Of a DNA stretch of 64,000 nt, positions 57,590 through 64,000 are shown piece after piece. Source of the stretch: Marinobacter lipolyticus (GTDB lineage: Bacteria > Pseudomonadota > Gammaproteobacteria > Pseudomonadales > Oleiphilaceae). The translations under genes and the position numbers were made by a program. Numbering within the stretch: the first letter of the stretch is position 1; each line of letters opens with the position of its first letter. The notes beneath the pieces are model-generated. The model was not told where the DNA came from. It did not search any database and saw nothing but the letters and a program-made list of their open reading frames with translations. The stretch spans positions 62,001 to 126,000 of the forward strand of contig NZ_QTKT01000006.1 in NCBI RefSeq assembly GCF_018424605.1. The letters run 5' to 3'.

Positions 57590-60145
57590 TCAGGAAGTTC
57601 GCGCCAGCGCCCAGGCACAGAAGGTATCCAGCGGCATCGGTCGGGCAAACAGGTAGCCCTGCAGTCGATGGCAGCCCAGCTGGCCGAGAAGGTCTCGGGT
57701 GTTGTCGTCTTCCACACCCTCCGCGACGGTTTCCAGATGCAGGGCGTGGGCCAGTTTCAGAGTGTTCTGGACAATTCCCAGGTCGTTCTGGTTGGAGCAC
57801 ATCTGGCTGATGAAGCAACGATCAATCTTCAGCTCGTGGATCGGCAGGCGGCTCAGATAGGCCAGTGAGGAGTAGCCGGTTCCGAAATCATCCAGGGCGA
57901 TCTTGCAACCGCTGTTGGCAATCTGGAGCAGGGAACCGATCACGGCGTCCATGTTGTGCATCATGGAGGTTTCCGTTACCTCGAAGTTCACCCGATTCAT
58001 GGGGATGGCGTGTTCCCGGATTCCCGCCAGTGCAAAGGCAACGAAGTGGCTGTTGGTGAGATTCTGCACCGAGAGATTGATGCTGCAGGTGATGTTCAGT
58101 TGTCGTTCCTGCAGGATCTTCATGGTTCTCCACGCCTGGGTCACCACATAGCGGGACAACAGGTCCATCAGGCCGGCATTTTCCGCGATTTCGATTACTT
58201 CTCCCGCAGGCACTGATCCGAAACGCGGACTGTTCCATCGCAACAGCACCTCTGCGCCCACCAGGCCAAGGCCGGTGCTGTTCATCTGCGGCTGCAGGTA
58301 CAGTTCCAGTTCCCCGGCCTCCATGGCCGGTGGCAATGCCGTCACCAGGTCCAGACGCCGCCGCGCGAATTCGGAGATCTCATCGTCATAGACCTGTACC
58401 GGCACTTTGCTGGATTCGCTGCGATCCCGCGCCGCCGACGCGTGTTGAAACAGGGTTTCCGCGCTGTCGCCGTGCTCCGGGGCAACCGCAACGCCGCAGT
58501 ATAAGTTCATGAAGACCGGCAGCCGCACGGCATGCACCGAAATCTCGTGGTGGCCGACCATCTGTTCGACAAAGGCCAGCAGCGGGCCGTCCAGTTTCTG
58601 GACATTAATCAGGAACGCTGCGGAGCCGAGCTCGGGAATCGCCACATAGGCATGCTGCCGTGCTTCCAGGCACACCGGACCGCCAAGCCCCGCTAACCGG
58701 TGATTGAGTTTCGTCATCAACTGGCAGAACATTTCTTCGGCCAGGTTGTGCCCCATGCTGGAGGCAATGTCCTTGACCTGCGGGTAGTGGACCAGCGCGA
58801 GGGCTACATGGGTGTGCTGGCTCATCAGCCTGTGTAGCTGCTGATTGAGCAGAGACGCGTTGGGCATCCCGGTGATCGAATCGTGCATGGCGCGTTCGAG
58901 GGACTGCATTTCCAGATCACGAACCTGGCGCTCGGCCATCTGGTGCTTCCGAAGTGCCGCCAGTTTGCGTGAGCGTTCGTCCTTGATGCGGTGGGCGAGG
59001 GCAAAGGAAAGTAGCAGAACCTCCGCCACGGAACCGGCCTGTATCGCATGATTGGTGACGGTGTTGACCGGCAGAATGTCGAACACGGTCAGCAGGTACA
59101 GGGAAGACCCAAGGGCAAATGTCGTCCAGGCCAGCACGAAATAGCGGGCAATGGTGACACCGGCCTTGAGGCCCGCCAGCCCGACGACAATCAACAGGAC
59201 CAGCACCAGGGTGCCCAGCAGAGCGGCGAACAGCGCACCGTGTATGGGGTCGGCCCAGGTGTAGAGGATGAGCACGCCGGCCAGTGCGGCCGCGATCTTC
59301 ATGCTGCGGTCCCAGCGCGAGGAAATGTCCTGCCATTTCAGAAAACTGCGCGCGAACATCAAGGCAAACAGCGATGCAAAGGCAGTGCTTATGGGTAGGG
59401 CATAGCGGGTCAGTAATGGTTGCCCGCCCCAGAGCCAGGCGCTCCCGGCTCCGGAAACACAGAGCATCAGCAGGCTGATGGAGCCCACAAACAGCACGTA
59501 ATAACCGTAGGCCGAATCTCGGATGGAGACAAACAGGAACAGGTTGTAGATCACCAGCGCACCCATCACGCCAAAATAGGCGCCCCAGTAAAGGCTCTGC
59601 TGCGAGAAGCGAACCAGCAACTGGTCTTCACGCCACAGCTCCACCGGCACCTGCAGAGAGGTGGCTGAACTGGCCCGCAGGACAATGTCCACCGGGCCGT
59701 TCAGGTCCGGTGGCAACGGCAGGGCAATCTGGTAGCTGCGGGCCTGTTCGCGGCGGTTTTCGGTTTCGTGACGACTGGTGTGGTAGACCGCTGATTGCTG
59801 GCCATCAGGCAATACATAGAGGTCCACCTGTTCCAGTAACGGATAGGGCACTACCAGATACCACTGTGACGTCAGCGGCTCCGGTATGTTCAGGGAGGTT
59901 CTGAGCCATACCGGCTGATCGGTGAAGCCGAGGTTCAGCACGCCGGTGTCGTTCTTGGCCTGCCACCGGTTCTGCTGAATCACTTCACCAAGGGTTCGTG
60001 CATCGTCGAGAAGATACTCGAGCTGATTGTTCAGCTGGTAATGGCCGGTGTCGCCGTCAACCGTCAGCTCCCGGGCAAAGGCGGTGTGGGCGAACAACAG
60101 GGTGATCGCCATGAATCCCACTGCCCATCTGTCGCGTTTTACCAT
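57590..60145 (-). CDS. 7TM-DISM sensor with degenerate GGDEF and EAL domains
   Basis: This 851-aa protein has a signal peptide (about 1-23), a periplasmic 7TMR-DISMED2 domain (about 30-180), seven helices (about 185-385), a coiled linker, a GGDEF-like domain whose catalytic motif is lost (ELGSAAFLI in place of GGDEF) and a C-terminal EAL domain with EVLLRW at the EAL site, NFEVTE, DDFGTGYSSL and QGYLFARP. The EAL domain may degrade c-di-GMP while the GGDEF domain may only bind nucleotide. It is 19 nt downstream of a PilZ gene in the same operon. Confidence 0.9.
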   Translation of the reverse strand: MVKRDRWAVGFMAITLLFAHTAFARELTVDGDTGHYQLNNQLEYLLDDARTLGEVIQQNRWQAKNDTGVLNLGFTDQPVWLRTSLNIPEPLTSQWYLVVPYPLLEQVDLYVLPDGQQSAVYHTSRHETENRREQARSYQIALPLPPDLNGPVDIVLRASSATSLQVPVELWREDQLLVRFSQQSLYWGAYFGVMGALVIYNLFLFVSIRDSAYGYYVLFVGSISLLMLCVSGAGSAWLWGGQPLLTRYALPISTAFASLFALMFARSFLKWQDISSRWDRSMKIAAALAGVLILYTWADPIHGALFAALLGTLVLVLLIVVGLAGLKAGVTIARYFVLAWTTFALGSSLYLLTVFDILPVNTVTNHAIQAGSVAEVLLLSFALAHRIKDERSRKLAALRKHQMAERQVRDLEMQSLERAMHDSITGMPNASLLNQQLHRLMSQHTHVALALVHYPQVKDIASSMGHNLAEEMFCQLMTKLNHRLAGLGGPVCLEARQHAYVAIPELGSAAFLINVQKLDGPLLAFVEQMVGHHEISVHAVRLPVFMNLYCGVAVAPEHGDSAETLFQHASAARDRSESSKVPVQVYDDEISEFARRRLDLVTALPPAMEAGELELYLQPQMNSTGLGLVGAEVLLRWNSPRFGSVPAGEVIEIAENAGLMDLLSRYVVTQAWRTMKILQERQLNITCSINLSVQNLTNSHFVAFALAGIREHAIPMNRVNFEVTETSMMHNMDAVIGSLLQIANSGCKIALDDFGTGYSSLAYLSRLPIHELKIDRCFISQMCSNQNDLGIVQNTLKLAHALHLETVAEGVEDDNTRDLLGQLGCHRLQGYLFARPMPLDTFCAWALARTS

Positions 60146-60163
60146 AGCGCATCCCTGCTCTTC

Positions 60164-61492
60164 CTATTCGTCCAGAGGGCGGACGAGGCGGCCGGTAAAG
60201 CCGAGAAACTCGGCTTCCTCGCGGAAGGCGGTAAAGTCGCCATTCCCGACGCCCGGCTGGCGGAGCAGCACTAGGGCTTCAACCAGGCACCCGGGAATAT
60301 CCCGGTTATTCCAGGCCGGCATCCGTGGCCACATCAGGAACTCCTCGTGGGAGAGCACCACCTTCTCCACGGCGATTTGCTTCTCCTGCAATTGCTCCCT
60401 GGCGGCGAGGGTGATGCAGGGATGGGTGTCGTCTGCGATCAACGCGCCCGGAGCCATATGGTGCTGCAGTTCCAGAATCGCATCGCCGTGATGGGTTAAA
60501 CCGATAAAGAGTTTTTCGTCATGGAGCCGGGCCAGTGACGAGGTTTGCAGAACCGTGCCCCGATCGGTGGTGATTTCCCTGTCGTCCTCATAGCGCGGAT
60601 CGAAGCCGATCACCCTGTCAAACAGGCTGGTGAGATCCTGGCACACGGCATTGCCAATGCGCCCGGCGCCGCCGAGCACGACGATGCTGGTTTGCTGGCA
60701 ATACTGGGGGCGCTCACGCATTTGCCTCGCCACGTCCCAGATCATGTATCGCGTTCCCAGGCTGCCTTCCACCAGCGGCTCGGCAATCTCGATACCGGCT
60801 TTCATCACGAAGTTCGGTAGCCGCCCAACGAGGGCGATCCTTTCAACATCGGGGTAGTCCCGCTGCAATTGATCCAGGTACTGGCGTACTTTGTCGGAAT
60901 CCCCTTCCAGCTCATGCTCCATGAACTGCGATGCGACCAGCAGGCCACGCATGTCCTGATTGCGAATGAAGCCAAGCACCAGATTAGGTGGCATGCGCCG
61001 GGCCATGGCGGGCGTAAAGTAAGAGCCGGCCTGCTGCTGGTTGCCGTAGACCGCAAACACGAAGCGGGGTCGGGCGAGGGCGTGCACGAGGGAGCGAAGG
61101 TAGGTATTGGCCAGAAAAACCGCAAACCGGCGGCTGTTTTTCCACAGGGCGCGCTTGCTCTTTGCGATCAGGCGTTGCCAGGAAGGAGCAACGTCGTAGA
61201 GGTCACTCAGTTCGTTATCGGAGAAGCGTCTGCGGTAGAACTGCAGACCTATGTGGGATTTACCGGTGTAGGCGACGGTGGCCGCGACGTTCATGTCGGC
61301 CATGTCGCGAAATTCAACGTCAGTGGTTTCGCCGGGGCGGATATAAACCCGCTCCGGCCTCTTCAGGCGTAGCCCGCTGGCTGATACATCCAGCGTTGTG
61401 GTCTCTATGACGTGATTGGCATACTTCAGAACCACCGGGACTCTGATCCCGGATCGCAAATGCCGGCGATACTCCCCATGCACCATTCTCAT
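60164..61492 (-). CDS. PilZ domain fused to Rossmann-type dehydrogenase-like domain
   Basis: This 442-aa protein has a PilZ domain (about 1-95): RRHLR at 9-13 (RxxxR) and DVSASG at about 35-40 (D/NxSxxG), the c-di-GMP-binding signatures. After a linker the C-terminal part (about 240-430) has a dinucleotide-binding motif VVLGGAGRIGNAV and a substrate-domain shape like saccharopine/shikimate-type dehydrogenases. A c-di-GMP-gated reaction is inferred. It is upstream of the EAL protein gene and likely co-transcribed. Confidence 0.8.
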   Translation of the reverse strand: MRMVHGEYRRHLRSGIRVPVVLKYANHVIETTTLDVSASGLRLKRPERVYIRPGETTDVEFRDMADMNVAATVAYTGKSHIGLQFYRRRFSDNELSDLYDVAPSWQRLIAKSKRALWKNSRRFAVFLANTYLRSLVHALARPRFVFAVYGNQQQAGSYFTPAMARRMPPNLVLGFIRNQDMRGLLVASQFMEHELEGDSDKVRQYLDQLQRDYPDVERIALVGRLPNFVMKAGIEIAEPLVEGSLGTRYMIWDVARQMRERPQYCQQTSIVVLGGAGRIGNAVCQDLTSLFDRVIGFDPRYEDDREITTDRGTVLQTSSLARLHDEKLFIGLTHHGDAILELQHHMAPGALIADDTHPCITLAAREQLQEKQIAVEKVVLSHEEFLMWPRMPAWNNRDIPGCLVEALVLLRQPGVGNGDFTAFREEAEFLGFTGRLVRPLDE

Positions 61493-61577
61493 GGCTGGCT
61501 CCCGACGCTGTGGTGAAACTGATGCTCAATTTCAAACCCTAGTCTGGACCAAACTCCTGAAAGCCGCCATTTTCCCT

Positions 61578-61721
61578 CTAGAACGGATGCCCGAAAATGC
61601 CCAGCACGCCAAGCACGATCAGATACCCGGCAACGATGTAGTTAAGCAGTTTCGGAAACACCAGAATGCCAATGCCCGCGCCAAGGCTGATGAGAGGGGC
61701 GAGTTCCAGATGCAGTGTCAT
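61578..61721 (-). CDS. DUF3096 family small membrane protein
   Basis: This 47-aa protein starts at ATG 61721 (GGAG about 8 nt upstream); the longer frame is not supported. It is nearly all one to two hydrophobic helices with the DUF3096 wording LISLGAGIGILVFPKLLNYIVAGYLI. Function unknown. Confidence 0.85.
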   Translation of the reverse strand: MTLHLELAPLISLGAGIGILVFPKLLNYIVAGYLIVLGVLGIFGHPF

Positions 61722-61851
61722 AGGCCGTACTCCTGTACTTCGATGGTGGAAGAATTGGGTAAGTTCCCGGGAAGCTTGGCATTGAGGGGGAGGGTAATCA
61801 AGAATTTGCCGTGCGGTGGGCAGACACGCTGGTGTCAATGGAAGCCCGTTT

Positions 61852-62682
61852 TCAGGCTCCCCTAGCGTTCAGCTCGCCCTGCAGATACGCCCAGGTTTGC
61901 AGGCACCGGGCCTCGATCTCCGTATCCAGAGCCGGCTTGTGGTGTTTGCGGACCGAGCGGTCGTAAATGTTCGCCATCATGCCTTCCGACCATTTCAGCC
62001 CGACAAACGACGCCAAAGCCCGGGTGGTAGCCTCGGGATTTTGCACCAGCTGCTCGTAGCCCACCAGCAGAACCGCCGGGTTGTGGTGCAGTTCCAGGAA
62101 ACGATAGGAATCGTTGTATAGAAGCCAGTAGAGGGCGGCGGCGTCGGGAATGCTCAGGTTGCTGGTGCATTTGCTTCTGATGAACGCCCTGAGCCCCTCG
62201 GGGGCCGTCGACTGTTCGGCGAAATCGGTGGCAACCCAGGCCTTGACGGTGTCTACGTGCCGCTCGCCAAAGAACCGCGCCATGGAGTTGATGGCGTCGT
62301 AGGGGTGGCGAACCAGAAAGATGGCTTTGCTACCGGGGAAGCGGTCAATGAACCTGCCGGCGTGCAGGGTTTCAACAATCGGTTTGAAGGCGATCACCGG
62401 AGCGCGACTGGCGCGGATAACCTGTTCAACACTGTCGAGGTCCCGTAACCGCCAGTTTTCAAAGGCTTTCGGGTTGTCCTCGTTGATCATTTCCACCTCC
62501 CAGCAGCGGCTCAGGCTGTGGGCGACAATGTCGGTGCCCGACCGCCCGCTGCCTACCAGGAACACCGGGTGTGTCTGCTCGGCGGGCCTGACCAGCAAAT
62601 AGGCTTGCTTCCGCAGATGGCGCAGTTTGCGGTTGGCCCGGTAGGCAAATTCACTTCCGCGATATTCCACATGCAGAGTCAT
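61852..62682 (-). CDS. Sulfotransferase family protein
   Basis: This 276-aa cytosolic protein has the 5'-phosphosulfate loop FLVGSGRSGTD (about 41-51) and the 3'-phosphate region FLVRHPYDAINSMARF (about 122-137), signatures of PAPS-dependent sulfotransferases. Acceptor unknown; carbohydrate or polysaccharide is usual in marine bacteria. GGGA lies 6 nt before ATG 62682. Monocistronic. Confidence 0.85.
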   Translation of the reverse strand: MTLHVEYRGSEFAYRANRKLRHLRKQAYLLVRPAEQTHPVFLVGSGRSGTDIVAHSLSRCWEVEMINEDNPKAFENWRLRDLDSVEQVIRASRAPVIAFKPIVETLHAGRFIDRFPGSKAIFLVRHPYDAINSMARFFGERHVDTVKAWVATDFAEQSTAPEGLRAFIRSKCTSNLSIPDAAALYWLLYNDSYRFLELHHNPAVLLVGYEQLVQNPEATTRALASFVGLKWSEGMMANIYDRSVRKHHKPALDTEIEARCLQTWAYLQGELNARGA

Positions 62683-62765
62683 AAAGTTCCCTTTTACGCC
62701 GGCTGTATGGGTGGTCCCAAGTAGATCCAGTTTAGGTCAGTTTTATTGCTTTTTGAAGACCATTT

Positions 62766-63560
62766 TCAAGCTCCGCACCTGGCCGGCTCCGCCGCCTCGT
62801 ACAGGGTGCTGGCGGCGCTCATCTGCTGGCGGAGAGATTCAATTCGTGTGTCGTGACTGGGATGGGTGGAAAGAAACTCCAGGGGTTGGTTGCCCGAGGC
62901 CTGGGCCATGTTCTGCCACAGGCGGACACTTTCGCCAGGCTCAAAGCCTGCCCGGGCCATAAGGCTCAGCCCCAGAAGATCGGCCTCTTCCTCATGAGCG
63001 CGGCTGAAGGGGAGGGTAATGCCCAGCTGTGCGCCAAGACCCAGCGCCTGCTGAATCTGGTCTTCGGCGATTTCACTCTCGGTGAACAGGCCGATCAGCA
63101 ACATCCCGGCTTTCAGGCCCAGTTGCTGGGTGAGCCGCTCGTTGCCGTGATCGGCGAGAACATGGGCAATCTCGTGACCAATGACCGCCGCCAGCTGGGC
63201 CGGGTTGTCCGCTACCCGGAGCAGTCCCGAGTGAACGCCGATCTTCCCGCCCGGCAGGGCGAACGCATTGGGGCTCGGATTGTCGAAGACCACCACCTCC
63301 CAGGAATCGGGCAGAGAGACGCCGTTGACGGGCGCTTCTTCCAGCGTCGCCACCAGTTCTCCGGTAATGCACTGGACCAGCCGGTTAATGTCCGGCCGGG
63401 TGATCACCGGGATCTGCTGTTTCATCTGTTCGAAACTCTGTTCACCCATGTCGGTCATGACCACATTGGGGACAAGCGCCAGCCGGTTCCGTCCGGTGGG
63501 TGATTCCTGGCATCCGGTCAGGAACAGCAACGCGGTCAGGGCGAGGATGAAAGTCTTCAC
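62766..63560 (-). CDS. M48 family lipoprotein metalloprotease
   Basis: This 264-aa protein starts at GTG 63560 (GGAG just upstream); the ORF upstream of it is rejected. It has a lipoprotein signal (LFLTGC), then HEIAHVLADH (HExxH zinc motif, about 133-137) and EEEADLLGLSLM (third ligand Glu), as in the M48 LoiP/YcaL group. It degrades misfolded outer-membrane-bound proteins in the periplasm. Confidence 0.9.
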   Translation of the reverse strand: MKTFILALTALLFLTGCQESPTGRNRLALVPNVVMTDMGEQSFEQMKQQIPVITRPDINRLVQCITGELVATLEEAPVNGVSLPDSWEVVVFDNPSPNAFALPGGKIGVHSGLLRVADNPAQLAAVIGHEIAHVLADHGNERLTQQLGLKAGMLLIGLFTESEIAEDQIQQALGLGAQLGITLPFSRAHEEEADLLGLSLMARAGFEPGESVRLWQNMAQASGNQPLEFLSTHPSHDTRIESLRQQMSAASTLYEAAEPARCGA

Positions 63561-63728
63561 GGGACACTCCGTCGAAATGATCGTGGGCGGTTCTGGAGAT
63601 AGTATCCATGACTGGCCGCCCATCGGGTAGGGCAGATCGCAATGTGATAATTGGCGGCGCTGCAAGCGCGGGCAGGCTATGCTCAGGGGATGGTGCATTG
63701 GCCCCACCGGCTCAGGGAGGACACCCCA

Positions 63729-64000
63729 GTGAACGAGATACTGATTGGAAAGGGCGACCGGCAGGTACATTTGCTGGGCAGGTACGGAAACCGCCACGGG
63801 CTGATCGCTGGTGCGACCGGCACCGGCAAGACGGTCACCATGATGCTTCTTGCGGAGGGATTCTCGCGCATGGGCGTGCCGGTCTTCATGGCGGATGTGA
63901 AGGGCGACGTGGCTGGCCTGTCACAGGCCGGAACTGCCAGCGACAAGTTGCGAGCCAGGGCCGCGGAACTTGGCGTGGATGGGTACGCCAACGAGCCCAG
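63729..64000 (+). CDS. HerA/DUF853-like ATPase, N-terminal part, runs off the window
   Basis: GTG 63729 with GGGAGG upstream opens a frame to the end of the window. It has Walker [18 protein letters not shown] (about 28-44) and [14 protein letters not shown], as in HerA-like helicase/DUF853 ATPases that act on DNA ends. Only about 90 residues are visible. The 3' part lies outside. Confidence 0.85.
   Translation, partial: MNEILIGKGDRQVHLLGRYGNRHGLIAGATGTGKTVTMMLLAEGFSRMGVPVFMADVKGDVAGLSQAGTASDKLRARAAELGVDGYANEP

Noticed and set aside
1..64000. CRISPR arrays, rRNA, tRNA genes or intact insertion sequences
   Set aside because: No regularly spaced repeats, no rRNA-like conserved blocks, no tRNA cloverleaf and no transposase-like protein were seen on reading both strands.

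Overview
The window looks like chromosomal DNA of a marine gammaproteobacterium, most likely Marinobacter or a close relative. This rests on the protein families present (a PBPRA1643-type SEC-C protein, DUF3010, RadD, YiaV/YiaW, CusCBA, BCCT), the moderately high GC content and the codon style. No rRNA, tRNA, CRISPR array or intact insertion sequence was seen.

Region 1 (about 1-26,350) is an accessory metal-stress region that is partly decayed. It holds a phosphoketolase-like enzyme cut by the window edge, a broken outer-membrane protein gene, a DUF302 protein, a cardiolipin-synthase-like enzyme coupled to an archaeal-type (type II) GAPDH, and a CopA-like Cu ATPase. It continues with a D-2-hydroxyacid dehydrogenase, a BCCT carrier, a 5'-truncated DmeF-like CDF exporter, a His-rich protein/HupE-UreJ/membrane-anchor operon, an ATP-grasp enzyme, a DUF2933/isoprenylcysteine-methyltransferase pair, an EamA exporter, a LolA-like/ABC remnant and a complete cusCBA operon. 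Five copies of a 17-bp direct repeat, TTTCAG-N5-TTTCAG (two of them with one altered half-site), lie in front of the GAPDH, copA, DUF2933, small-peptide and cusCBA units. They suggest one OmpR/PhoB-type response regulator controls all five; its gene is not in the window. A second operator type, ATCCCCC-N3-GGGGGAT, precedes the CDF and HupE units and resembles RcnR/CsoR-family sites.

Region 2 (about 26,660-36,200) is mixed. It has a truncated gamma-glutamylcyclotransferase, a lipase-like/lipoprotein pair, a GCS2 ligase coupled to an aspartoacylase-family enzyme, trxC and a glutaredoxin. A PAAR-LysM-glycine-zipper protein overlaps a small membrane protein (candidate type VI effector and immunity pair). 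This pair and the adjoining lipoprotein gene lie between two partial copies of a metallophosphoesterase gene.

Region 3 (about 36,200-64,000) is mostly ordinary chromosome: MOSC, deoxyribosyltransferase, YiaW/YiaV, SlyD, RadD, a higBA module with tandem operators, surface lipoproteins, DUF938 methyltransferase, CsbD, SDR, ZIP, GST, MFS, VWA plus membrane DnaJ, a c-di-GMP pair (PilZ-Rossmann fusion and 7TM-EAL protein), sulfotransferase, M48 protease and the start of a HerA-like ATPase. Two deletion relics stand out: a mini trxC and a mini MaoC gene, each with its central part removed in frame.
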